Shown here: in pieces, positions 36,721-45,042 of the stretch
How positions within the stretch are numbered: position 1 is the stretch's first letter
Layout: each line of letters opens with the position of its first letter
Assembly: GCA_029975475.1 (NCBI GenBank)
Contig: JARKPB010000008.1
Span: 868,001 to 932,000 of the forward strand
Direction: 5' to 3'
DNA length: 64,000 nt
Origin: Anaerolineaceae bacterium
Lineage (GTDB): Bacteria; Chloroflexota; Anaerolineae; Anaerolineales; Anaerolineaceae
Translations under genes and position numbers: made by a program
Notes under the pieces: generated by a model
Seen by the model: the letters and a program-made list of their open reading frames with translations, nothing else
Databases searched by the model: none
Told to the model about the DNA's origin: nothing

Positions 36721-37482
36721 CTACCCGACCTTGAGGCCTGTCAGTCGGTTAAGCAGCCTGCGGAGGATGAAAAACGGCAGGAACAAGACGACGTGCACGG
36801 CCAGGCTCACCCCAAAAACCAGCGCGATGGATTGAAGAGCGCGGTTAAACCAGGGCGCGACTGCGTTGAGCAGCCAGTTGCCAGCGCCAAAGATCACCAG
36901 GACCACCGCCAGACTGGTTAGCAGCAGGATGAGCGGCATCCATTTTCTGCGGTCAGAAGTGGAAGGAAGCATGGTTGAGCTGATCGCAAACAATAAATAA
37001 AACCACAGCCAGAAATCCGACATCTGGGGAAGATGGCGAATTTCTGAAAGCGCCTCAGAATACTGAGCAGCGCTTATAGACATGATGATCTCCTGAACTT
37101 TGAGCACGCCAAGGCTGATGGCAGCGGTGGCGATTCCGCCAGTGATCAAGGGAGCCATACCAATCAGCGAATCCCGGATGAAATCTGCTTCGGCGGTTTC
37201 GACATATCCCAGGCGAATGGTCCCGTCCGGTAAAACATTGGGAAAGAGCGAAAAGCGCCCCGTCTGAACCCGCAGCAGCTTCGCCATCAGAAAATGGCTC
37301 GTTTCGTGCAGTAAAATCCCCGGCAGGAACAGCAGCGAGAAAAGCCCGACGGTTAAACCGGGTTTTCTGGTGAGTAACAGAAGGACTGCCTGGATCTCCC
37401 GGTGAACCCTGCGCTGAACAAATAAGAACGGCAGCAAGAAACCCAGCAGCCAGAGCAGTCCATTGACGCGCTCAAATATCAC
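36721..37482 (-). CDS. Polytopic membrane protein with HExxH, M50-like metallopeptidase
   Basis: A 253-aa integral membrane protein with five or so hydrophobic helices. One helix carries LLHETSHFLMAKLL (HExxH plus following helix, near residue 60), as in site-2-protease-like and DUF3267 families. A second Asp motif typical of M50 (NxxPxPxLDG) is not evident, so proteolysis is unproven. The start overlaps the tpiA stop by 4 bases, which implies translation coupled to a glycolytic gene. Substrate unknown. Confidence 0.72.
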   Translation of the reverse strand: MIFERVNGLLWLLGFLLPFLFVQRRVHREIQAVLLLLTRKPGLTVGLFSLLFLPGILLHETSHFLMAKLLRVQTGRFSLFPNVLPDGTIRLGYVETAEADFIRDSLIGMAPLITGGIATAAISLGVLKVQEIIMSISAAQYSEALSEIRHLPQMSDFWLWFYLLFAISSTMLPSTSDRRKWMPLILLLTSLAVVLVIFGAGNWLLNAVAPWFNRALQSIALVFGVSLAVHVVLFLPFFILRRLLNRLTGLKVG

Positions 37483-38237
37483 TTCGCCGCAGCCTGGACA
37501 ATGGCTGAAAAATCATCAACTTTCAGGCTTGCCCCTCCCACCAGGGCGCCGTCAATTTCAGGCTGGCTGAAGAACAGGGCGGCATTGGTTCCGTTAACTG
37601 AACCCCCGTAGAGAATGCGCATCCCTTCCGCGACTTTGTCACCGAAGAGGCTGGCGACCGGCCTGCGCACATAATCGCCGATCACCTGATTGGCACCAAT
37701 CCCCGTGGCAGCTTTGCCAGTGCCAATCGCCCAGACCGGTTCGTACGCGATCACGATCTTTCCAGCCTGGTCCGCCTCAATTCCCTTCAAGCCTTCCATG
37801 ACCTGGCGGGTGACAACCGCTTCGGTCTGACCGGCTTCGTTTTCCGCCAGGGTCTCGCCAACACACACAATCGGGATTAACCCATTCGCCAGGGCGGCTT
37901 TGGTTTTCTTATTCACAGTTTCATCCGTTTCGCCAAAATACGCCCGGCGTTCTGAGTGCCCGATGATGACATATCCGCACAGCTCTTTCAACATCTCCGC
38001 AGATACCTCGCCGGTATAAGCGCCGGAAGGTTCCCAGTGCAGATTTTGGGCTCCAAGGCCAATCCCGGTGCCTTTGAGAAGGGTGTGAACGGCTAAAAGT
38101 GACGGAAAGGGCGGGCACAGGACGATCTCGATCCCCTGCACGGCCTGCAGCCTGGGCAGCAATCCGTTTACCAGTTCTCGGGCACCTTCCACGGTTTTAT
38201 TCATCTTCCAGTTTCCGGCAACAAGTGGAACACGCAT
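37479..38237 (-). CDS. tpiA: Triosephosphate isomerase
   Basis: Interconverts dihydroxyacetone phosphate and glyceraldehyde-3-phosphate. The 252-aa TIM barrel has the N-terminal AGNWKMNKT (catalytic Lys), the electrophilic His in VIIGHSERRAYFGE, the catalytic Glu in AYEPVWAIGTGKAA, and LYGGSVNGTNAALF with DGALVGGASL. It sits between the Ser/Thr kinase gene upstream and the HExxH membrane protein downstream. Confidence 0.97.
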   Translation of the reverse strand: MRVPLVAGNWKMNKTVEGARELVNGLLPRLQAVQGIEIVLCPPFPSLLAVHTLLKGTGIGLGAQNLHWEPSGAYTGEVSAEMLKELCGYVIIGHSERRAYFGETDETVNKKTKAALANGLIPIVCVGETLAENEAGQTEAVVTRQVMEGLKGIEADQAGKIVIAYEPVWAIGTGKAATGIGANQVIGDYVRRPVASLFGDKVAEGMRILYGGSVNGTNAALFFSQPEIDGALVGGASLKVDDFSAIVQAAAK

Positions 38238-38251
38238 TTTACTTTACCTCT

Positions 38252-40033
38252 TTACTTTGGAATGATTAGATCAAATTCTTCTGCCATGGATCGCACCCAG
38301 TCAGGTTTGCCAGTCTTGCCCAGCAGCCTGTTTAAAGTTTGGCGGGCCATTGGCAGATCATTGATTTTGATATACATTTCGACCTGTAGCAGTTCGATCT
38401 CTGGAAATTCTTCCACAAACAATGGGCGGTCTACCAGCAGCCCAATTTGCTTTTTCACCTGAGGAACATCACCGTAAAACAATTCATTGCGCAGCTTGCC
38501 GACAGATAGAAGCGGCCGATTGTCTACCTTATCAAAAAAATCACGCGCGTTCGGATCGCTGGCAGCCAGATAAATGACCTGGTGGACAAGCAGCAAACGG
38601 CGGTTTGCGATCTGCAACAGGTCGGTTTGTGGCGTGGCGAATAGAAAGCTTAATGCCGGGAACCAGGCAGATTCTCGGATAAACTGCTTCATGGCAGCAT
38701 CAAAAAGGATTTCATCATTTCCGACAATCTGGTTCAATTCATCAATGCGCTGCCGCATGGCGGTCACGTCGTTCGCCCGAAAAGCGTCCAGAATCATCAG
38801 CGCCTGTTTTTCCGCCAGCGCCGCCTGATCGGAATTGACTTGCGTTGAACCCTGGAGGGGCATTCGGGTCGGCGGGACACCCCCTACAGTGGATTGTTCT
38901 GCCGCAGCCGCGGGCTCTCCATTTCGCCCCGAGAAAGCCGCACCTAGCATTCCACGGAATACCGCGGCCAACACCAGAAGGATGATTAAGCCGGCGGCCA
39001 GATAAAGCCAGACCCTGCTCTTACCCTTTTTCTGCTGCGGTTGAGTTTTCGTGTTGGCAGTGATTGTCTTCCCAAGGGCGGGCTCGGGCTGACCCTGGGC
39101 AAGCCCGGGCTGAACACCCCGCGGGGGATTTGCTGGCATTGGGTGGGAAAGCCCATTTGGAACAGCGGAGTCAACCCTCTGCCCGGCGTGTTCGCCGCTT
39201 CCGACCCCAGTCAGCGCCCGGACCAATGAATCCATAAATTCACGGACACTCTCATAACGATCATTGGGGTCTTTCGCCAGCGCCTTGAGGAGAACATTCT
39301 GGACCGATTCGCTCACCGCCGGGTTTAGACTGCGGGGAAGCGGTAGAGGTTTATAGATATGGTCATGGATCACAGAAAAAGGCGTGTCGCCGGAAAATGG
39401 GACTTTCCCGACTATCATTTCATAGAACATGATCCCCAGTGAATAAATGTCGGTTCGGGCATCCAGGTGTTTTACCGAAGTCGCCTGTTCAGGCGAGATA
39501 TACTGCGGCGTTCCGATCATCATATCGCCTGTGAGGGTCGACTCTGTGGCCACCGCCATGCGCGCCAGGCCAAAATCTGCCAGATAGATCTGACCGTCGT
39601 TTGCCAGCAACACATTTGAGGGTTTGATATCGCGGTGCAGCACACCCTGGCTGTGGGCATACGCCAGCGCCGCGCCGACTGAATGGGCAATATTGATCAC
39701 AAGCGCGGTATCAACCGCTCCGCGGGCAAGCCGCGCTTTTAATGTCTCCCCCTGAATGTATTTCATCACCAGGTACGGCCGGCCTTCAAACTCGGAAAAG
39801 TCGTAAATCGGGACGATTCCGGGATGTTCCAGACGAGCGACCACCCTGGCCTCGCGTTGAAAGCGCGCCAGAAAATTTGGGTCTTCCAAAAAAGCGGGGT
39901 GCAGCGCTTTAATGGCCACATAACGGTCGAGTGCCGGGTGATAGGCTTTATAGACCGTGGCCATACCCCCCTGGCCCAGTTGTTCAATGATCCGATAGGG
40001 ACCAATCGTCTCACCCACATTAAATGGCGGCAT
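38252..40033 (-). CDS. Transmembrane eukaryotic-like Ser/Thr protein kinase
   Basis: A 593-aa receptor-type kinase. The cytosolic kinase domain (about 12-275) is intact: glycine loop LGQGGMATVYKA, VAIKAL, HRDIKPSNVLL, DFGLAR, GTPQYISPEQA and a C-lobe ending in the RYESVREF segment. A Pro/Gln-rich linker follows, then one transmembrane helix (about 335-357, VWLYLAAGLIILLVLAAVF) and a helical extracytoplasmic domain without PASTA repeats. The start at 40033 has AGAGGA upstream. It shares a strand with tpiA 14 bases on. Ligand and targets unknown. Confidence 0.93.
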   Translation of the reverse strand: MPPFNVGETIGPYRIIEQLGQGGMATVYKAYHPALDRYVAIKALHPAFLEDPNFLARFQREARVVARLEHPGIVPIYDFSEFEGRPYLVMKYIQGETLKARLARGAVDTALVINIAHSVGAALAYAHSQGVLHRDIKPSNVLLANDGQIYLADFGLARMAVATESTLTGDMMIGTPQYISPEQATSVKHLDARTDIYSLGIMFYEMIVGKVPFSGDTPFSVIHDHIYKPLPLPRSLNPAVSESVQNVLLKALAKDPNDRYESVREFMDSLVRALTGVGSGEHAGQRVDSAVPNGLSHPMPANPPRGVQPGLAQGQPEPALGKTITANTKTQPQQKKGKSRVWLYLAAGLIILLVLAAVFRGMLGAAFSGRNGEPAAAAEQSTVGGVPPTRMPLQGSTQVNSDQAALAEKQALMILDAFRANDVTAMRQRIDELNQIVGNDEILFDAAMKQFIRESAWFPALSFLFATPQTDLLQIANRRLLLVHQVIYLAASDPNARDFFDKVDNRPLLSVGKLRNELFYGDVPQVKKQIGLLVDRPLFVEEFPEIELLQVEMYIKINDLPMARQTLNRLLGKTGKPDWVRSMAEEFDLIIPK

Positions 40034-40132
40034 AGTCCTCTGGAGAAAGAAAAAAGCTGAACTAATTATACTGATTTCAGCGGCCAAAAGCGCGGAATGA
40101 CGATCCTTATCCGTCCAATTCTTCTTGACGTA

Positions 40133-40161
40133 TTGCTCCTTCAGGCAGCATAGGGTATCAT
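40133..40161 (+). promoter_or_regulatory. Promoter of rnpB
   Basis: TTGCTC (40133-40138), 17-base spacer, TATCAT (40156-40161). The start site predicted near 40168 matches the base of helix P1 in the RNA. Confidence 0.65.
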
Positions 40162-40167
40162 CAGATT

Positions 40168-40569
40168 AACCCAGGTCGGTTGGATGATCGCAGTGCTGAT
40201 TCAGCATTGAGGAAAGTCCGCACTCCACAGGGCAGGATGCCGGGGAAACCCCGGCGCGGGGTAACCTGCGGGAAGGGCCACAGAAACATACCGCCATGAG
40301 AATGGCAAGGGTGAAATGGTGGTGTAAGAGACCACCGGTGACCGCAGCAATGCGGCAGCCAGGCAACCCCCATCCGGAGCAAGGCCAAGCAGGACCAATC
40401 TCACTGAGAGGGTGCAGCCCGTACCCTGAGCGCGAGCTCGCAGGTCCGGGTAGGCTGCTGGAGCCGGTTGGAGACATCCGGCCAAGATAGATGATCATCC
40501 ATGCGCGAGCCGTGGCTTCGGCCATACCCTCCGCAGGACAAAATGCGGCTTACAGACTGGCCTGGGTCA
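40168..40569 (+). ncRNA. rnpB: RNase P RNA (bacterial class A)
   Basis: The catalytic RNA of RNase P, which removes 5' leaders from tRNA precursors. Conserved blocks in order are GAGGAAAGTCCGCACTCC (from 40209), ACAGAAACATACCGCC (near 40280), GGTAAGGGTGAAA-like GCAAGGGTGAAATGGTG, AGATAGATGATCATCC (about 40485-40500) and ACAAAATGCGGCTTACAG (about 40537-40554). P1 closes AACCCAGG at the 5' end with CCTGGGT at the 3' end, followed by a T-tract. About 400 nt, the usual size. Confidence 0.96.
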
Positions 40570-40790
40570 ATTTTTTCTCAATCAGTTTCCGCATTTTTTT
40601 CAGATTCCAAGTATAATTTCACTTTCTAAAGCGACCGCTTTATTGCACATTAATCTGTTTGATGCAGTAGTTACCGTGGCATCGGTGGTGTTTTGGAGGT
40701 GAACAACCTCTGGGGCGCCATTTTTTTGTTAATGGCCAATTCCGGGCTTTCCGGTTCGGTACCCAACTCTTCTTTTCGAAAGGTATAGAA
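40570..40790 (+). promoter_or_regulatory. Long leader of the SET-domain gene
   Basis: After the rnpB T-tract, a TATAAT at 40612-40617 would start a leader of about 170 nt. It contains a short hairpin GAGGT/ACCTC (40696-40710) and, ten bases further on, seven T (40721-40727) in front of the ATG at 40791. The spacing is wrong for a plain terminator. A structured or attenuating leader is possible; nothing else is seen. Confidence 0.35.
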
Positions 40791-41378
40791 ATGGAAACCA
40801 AAATCGCTTTTTCATACAACAACCCAAAACTTGAGCTGCGCGAGTGCCCGGAAAAAGGCGGGTTTGGCGTGTTCGCCAGAGAACCAATTCCACAGGGCGA
40901 ATTACTGACGATGTGGGGCGGCCGCGTCGTTACCGAAGAACAGCTGTACGAACTGCCGCACGAAACCCAGACCCACGGCATTCAGATTGATGAACAACTG
41001 TATCTGGTGCCGGTCGTTCACGGCGATCCGGCTGATTTTTACAATCATTCCTGCAACCCCAATGCCGGATTGAACAGCCCGATCTCACTGGTCGCGATGC
41101 GCGATATTGAAGCCGGCGAAGAAGTCTGCTTTGACTATGCGATGTCGGATTCGAGCGATTACGATGAGTTTGAGTGTCATTGCGGTGCGCCGAACTGCCG
41201 CAAAACCATCACCGGTCGGGACTGGATGCTCCCCGAGCTGCATGTCATTTATCACGGCTATTTTTCACCTTACCTGCAGCGGCGCATTAATCAGTTAATT
41301 AAAAACGAAAAAGGCAACGGTAAAAACCCGCACGGTGAACTGACCAAGACAATCGCGATTTCAGGCAGCAAAGAATAA
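40791..41378 (+). CDS. SET-domain protein (protein-lysine methyltransferase type)
   Basis: A 195-aa protein with a complete SET domain (about 10-125). It has GGFGVFAREPIPQGELLTMWGG, YNHSCNPNAGL (the NHSCxPN SAM-site motif) and AGEEVCFDYAMSD with the catalytic Tyr. A post-SET-like zinc segment CHCGAPNCRKTITG follows. SET enzymes methylate lysines and are mainly eukaryotic, with scattered bacterial members. The C-terminal 60 residues are basic. It sits alone between rnpB and a terminator. Its protein substrate is unknown. Confidence 0.88.
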   Translation: METKIAFSYNNPKLELRECPEKGGFGVFAREPIPQGELLTMWGGRVVTEEQLYELPHETQTHGIQIDEQLYLVPVVHGDPADFYNHSCNPNAGLNSPISLVAMRDIEAGEEVCFDYAMSDSSDYDEFECHCGAPNCRKTITGRDWMLPELHVIYHGYFSPYLQRRINQLIKNEKGNGKNPHGELTKTIAISGSKE

Positions 41379-41386
41379 AGCAGAAC

Positions 41387-41415
41387 AACCCTTCCAGAAA
41401 ATGGAAGGGTTTTTT
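41387..41415 (+). terminator. Intrinsic terminator of the SET gene
   Basis: AACCCTTCCA (41387-41396) and TGGAAGGGTT (41402-41411), 5-nt loop, run of T. Confidence 0.92.
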
Positions 41416-41454
41416 ATGCTAGTATTATCTAAATTCACTGCATCCAGGAGACCT

Positions 41455-42393
41455 ATGGCGATCCAGAAATTATCGGAAAAGATCATTGGCAATATCCACA
41501 AGGTCATGGTGGGCAAAGAAGATTCGATCAGGCTGCTGTTAACCGCGGTATTGTGTGAAGGCCATGTGCTGCTGGAAGATGTGCCCGGAACCGGAAAAAC
41601 AACCCTGGCGCGTACGCTGGCAGTTTCGCTGGGCTGCTCCTTCCGCCGGATTCAGTTTACCCCTGATCTGCTGCCGAGCGATGTGACCGGGCTTAACTGG
41701 TTCAACCAAAAGAGTCAGGAATTTGAGTTTCGACCCGGGCCGATCTTCAGTCAGGTCATCCTCGCGGACGAGATCAACCGTGCTACGCCGCGAACCCAAT
41801 CCGCGCTCCTGGAAGCCATGCAGGAACGCCAGATCACTTCAGACGGGGTCACCCGCCCGCTGCCGCGCCCATTTTTGGTCCTCGCCACCCAGAACCCGGT
41901 CGAACTCGAGGGCACTTTTCCGCTGCCGGAAGCGCAGCTCGATCGTTTTATGATGAAAGTGGAAATTGGCTATCCCCTGCAGGCCGAAGAAAACGCGATT
42001 CTGGAGCGCTTCAGAAGCGCTGATCCATTGATTGAACTCACCCCGGTCGTCACCCCGGATGAGATTGCCCAGGCGCAGACCGAGCGCCGCACGGTGACAG
42101 TGGAGGATTCGATCAGGGATTATATGGTCAGAATTTCCAGGGCGACCCGCACCCATCCCGACATTCAGCTGGGAGCCAGCCCGCGTGCCACGATGGCGCT
42201 TTATGCTGCCTGCCAGGCCTGGGCTGGATTAAATGCGCGGTCATTTGTCCTGCCGGATGATGTAAAACGGCTGGCGCCGGCGGTTTTCTGCCACCGCATC
42301 ATTATCTCGCCGCAATCGCAACTACGCGGCCGCTCGGCTCAAGAGCTGCTGGAAGATATCGTCAATGAAGTCCCTGTGCCGGTTGAATCTTAA
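41455..42393 (+). CDS. MoxR-family AAA+ ATPase
   Basis: A chaperone-like AAA+ ATPase of 312 aa, typically paired with DUF58 proteins. It has Walker A LEDVPGTGKTTLARTLA (near residue 45), Walker B VILADEINRATPRTQSALLEAMQE, sensor LATQNPVELEGTFPLPEAQLDRF, and a C-terminal lid domain. The ATG at 41455 follows CCAGGAG; an earlier ATG lies in the terminator. The DUF58 start overlaps its stop (TAATG). The client is probably the DUF58/DUF4129 membrane module downstream. Confidence 0.93.
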   Translation: MAIQKLSEKIIGNIHKVMVGKEDSIRLLLTAVLCEGHVLLEDVPGTGKTTLARTLAVSLGCSFRRIQFTPDLLPSDVTGLNWFNQKSQEFEFRPGPIFSQVILADEINRATPRTQSALLEAMQERQITSDGVTRPLPRPFLVLATQNPVELEGTFPLPEAQLDRFMMKVEIGYPLQAEENAILERFRSADPLIELTPVVTPDEIAQAQTERRTVTVEDSIRDYMVRISRATRTHPDIQLGASPRATMALYAACQAWAGLNARSFVLPDDVKRLAPAVFCHRIIISPQSQLRGRSAQELLEDIVNEVPVPVES

Positions 42394-43592
42394 TGCATCC
42401 CCGTTCCTGGCTGCCTTTCCTGATCGTAATATTAAGTTTGGGCGTGCTGCTGCAGCTCACCTGGCTGATTTATCTTGCCATCGTGATCCTCGCCTTAATT
42501 GGATTCTCCCAGTGGTGGGTCCGGCAGTCTTTGAAGCAGGTGCGTTTTCAACGCCGCATTCGTTACCGGCGCGGTTTTCCGGGCCAGACCAGCCCGGTAA
42601 CCCTGGAAATTGAGAATAACAAACGCCTGCCACTTCCCTGGTTGAAGTTAACCGATCCCTGGCCGTATGCCGTCAGCCCGCTTGACGGTGAAATCCTGAC
42701 CCCCTCCCATCAATCCGATTACGGATTGATGGCGCATTACTTTTCATTGCGCTCGCACCAACACAGCCAGCGAAATTTGGAAATTGAATTTAAAAAACGC
42801 GGGGTATATCCAGTCGGTCCATCTTATATAGAATCGACCGATTTATTCGGGCTGTATGAACAAAGCGCGGAATTGAACAACAGCGAACTTCTAACCGTGT
42901 TTCCTGAACTGCTGGAGGCAAAACAGCTTGGTTTACCGGCGCACCACCCGTTTGGTATCCGGTCCTCCCGCCGCCGGATATTTGACGATCCAAGCCGCAC
43001 CATGGGGGTGCGGGAATATCACCCCGAAGACGACATCCGCAGGATCCACTGGCCGGCCACAGCTCATACCGGAACGCTTCAGGTCCGCGAATACGAACCG
43101 GCCACTGCTCAGGTGATGATGATTTGCATGAACGTCGCCACCACCGATTCACCCTGGCTGACTGATTACCCGGCCCTGCTGGAACAGGTGATTCGGGTTT
43201 GCGCCACCCTGGCTTACGACAGTTTTCAGCATGGGTACGCGGTTGGGGTGATTTCAAACAGCTGCCTGGCGCATTCAGATCAACCTTTTCGGGTGCCGCC
43301 AGGCCGCTCACCGGGGCAGCTGGCCACCCTGCTGCAAACCCTGGCTGGCGCCACCAGTTATTTTTCCGGACCGTTTGAACCCCTGTTATTAAAGTCAATG
43401 AGCAGTTTACCGATCGGCGCAACCCTGGCTGTGGTCACCGGGATTGTCCCGGAAAGTCTGGTCGAGACACTGCTGCGCCTGAGAAAGCATCAGGCTCACA
43501 CCACCCTGATCAGCCTTGCAAAAGAAGCCCCGCCTTTTATACCCGGCATCCGCTGCATTCATCTGCCGTTTACCGAGGTGGAAAGTGTATAA
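42393..43592 (+). CDS. DUF58 domain-containing membrane protein
   Basis: A 399-aa protein with two N-terminal transmembrane helices (about 8-50) and a DUF58/von Willebrand-like region. The family signature GVREYHPEDDIRRIHWPATAHTGTLQVREYEP is at about residues 205-238. MoxR-DUF58 pairs are found in operons for membrane or cell-surface processes. Overlap of one base with moxR and of 8 bases with the next gene indicates coupled translation. Confidence 0.92.
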   Translation: MHPRSWLPFLIVILSLGVLLQLTWLIYLAIVILALIGFSQWWVRQSLKQVRFQRRIRYRRGFPGQTSPVTLEIENNKRLPLPWLKLTDPWPYAVSPLDGEILTPSHQSDYGLMAHYFSLRSHQHSQRNLEIEFKKRGVYPVGPSYIESTDLFGLYEQSAELNNSELLTVFPELLEAKQLGLPAHHPFGIRSSRRRIFDDPSRTMGVREYHPEDDIRRIHWPATAHTGTLQVREYEPATAQVMMICMNVATTDSPWLTDYPALLEQVIRVCATLAYDSFQHGYAVGVISNSCLAHSDQPFRVPPGRSPGQLATLLQTLAGATSYFSGPFEPLLLKSMSSLPIGATLAVVTGIVPESLVETLLRLRKHQAHTTLISLAKEAPPFIPGIRCIHLPFTEVESV

Positions 43593-45042
43593 ATATCAGC
43601 CGCCGGTGATCAAAGAACCCGCGAGGCTGCTGGTCTGGCAGCGCGTATCGGTAAGCAGCATGCTGATCGCGCTCGATTTGACCGCCATACCCTGGTATCT
43701 TCTTTCGTACAGCCAGCGAGTTCACCCGGGAGGTACCCTGGCAGCCTTTTTATGCGTCAGCGCTGCCAGTTACCTCTTCAGTCAGTACCTGCGCAGAACC
43801 CCGCTCCCGCGATGGGGCCGGCGGATCCTTTTCTTTGTCTTCGCGCTGGGTCTGCTGTACGCCACCTATAAAATTCTGCTGCTGAAAAACCTGGCGATTA
43901 CCGGGCTGGACTTTTTGATCCGGCCAATCAATTCATTTTCATTCATGACCATCGACCAGGCGGAAATCTGGCACTTTGTAATTCTCAGCCTGATCATCTG
44001 GTTATCCACCATGCTTTCTCAAAATCCCGTGAACATGGAGCGGTCGCTGGTGCTTTTCCAGTTATGCGTGTTCATCTTTATCATGCACGCGCTTTTAACC
44101 CTGGGAACAACTTCGGTTACATCCAAAGGATTGTTTTATCTCTTTCTTTTCTTTGGCCTGATTTCCCTCAGCACCGGCCGAATCGCTTCGGTTGGGTATG
44201 AAAAAGGCGGGCAGCTGCCCCGGCTTAACGCATTCTGGCTGGCAGGGATCCCAGCTGCCGCTGCGGTTTTTCTTCTGGTCGCTCTGGCAGCCGGATGGGT
44301 CTCCACGACCGCTTTATCCCCCGCGCTGCGGATCACCGCGATGGTCATCCTTGGCCTGGCGATTTTCCTGATTGCGCTGTTAACAATCCCGATCATCATG
44401 CTGATTGGCGCTATCGTTCCAGATTTATTAAATCTGCTGCGCCAGTTTTTCAAAAATGTGATTGACAACTCCCAAATCACAGCGGTCACCCAGGCGGTCA
44501 GCTCAGGCTCGGTAACCGACAACCTGTTTCAACTCATCAATTCCGGGACGGCAATCGGTCTCGGGCTTTTGATGATCGCGCTGGTTATGTTAAGCCTGAT
44601 GAATCTGCATCAAAAAAATAAAAGCGCCCGCCGGTTGAGCGAAGAGTCCGAAGCCCCATTGCGGTATTACAGGGACGCGGGTAAAGAGGCGAAGGACGGG
44701 ATCCCGCCGCGCGCGTCACCGGGCTACATCCAGTGGCTGGCTGCTGAAAAAGTTCGCCGGATCTATATTCAGCTGCTCAATTTATGCTACCGCCTTGATC
44801 TGAAGCGGGAAGAAAGCTGGACGCCGCAGGAATTCATGATCCAGATCTATACCCTGTTCCCCGAGCATGTGCAGTCATTAAAAACGATCACCGCGGCTTA
44901 CGAGAAAGTCCGCTACGGAAGGTTGATTGAAAATCGTGAAGAAATCGACGAAGTCCAGGCAGCCTGGGACCAGGTCCGCCAGGCCGGTAATCGTCTAATC
45001 GCTGAACGGAAGAAGTTGAAGCAGGAAATTCAATACCATTAA
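43585..45042 (+). CDS. Polytopic membrane protein with C-terminal DUF4129-like domain
   Basis: A 485-aa protein with eight or more hydrophobic segments in its first 350 residues and a cytosolic C-terminal part (about 395-485). The segment KVRRIYIQLLNLCYRLDLKREESWTPQEF resembles DUF4129. In most MoxR/DUF58 operons this domain ends a transglutaminase (TgpA-like) protein; here there is no Cys-His-Asp transglutaminase core. The GTG at 43585 was chosen because GAGGTGG precedes it. It ends in a 4-base convergent overlap with the M20 dipeptidase. Confidence 0.78.
   Translation: MYKYQPPVIKEPARLLVWQRVSVSSMLIALDLTAIPWYLLSYSQRVHPGGTLAAFLCVSAASYLFSQYLRRTPLPRWGRRILFFVFALGLLYATYKILLLKNLAITGLDFLIRPINSFSFMTIDQAEIWHFVILSLIIWLSTMLSQNPVNMERSLVLFQLCVFIFIMHALLTLGTTSVTSKGLFYLFLFFGLISLSTGRIASVGYEKGGQLPRLNAFWLAGIPAAAAVFLLVALAAGWVSTTALSPALRITAMVILGLAIFLIALLTIPIIMLIGAIVPDLLNLLRQFFKNVIDNSQITAVTQAVSSGSVTDNLFQLINSGTAIGLGLLMIALVMLSLMNLHQKNKSARRLSEESEAPLRYYRDAGKEAKDGIPPRASPGYIQWLAAEKVRRIYIQLLNLCYRLDLKREESWTPQEFMIQIYTLFPEHVQSLKTITAAYEKVRYGRLIENREEIDEVQAAWDQVRQAGNRLIAERKKLKQEIQYH

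Noticed and set aside
40696-40727. Intrinsic terminator in front of the SET gene
   Set aside because: The hairpin is only 5 bp and ten bases separate it from the T-run; kept only as a possible leader structure.
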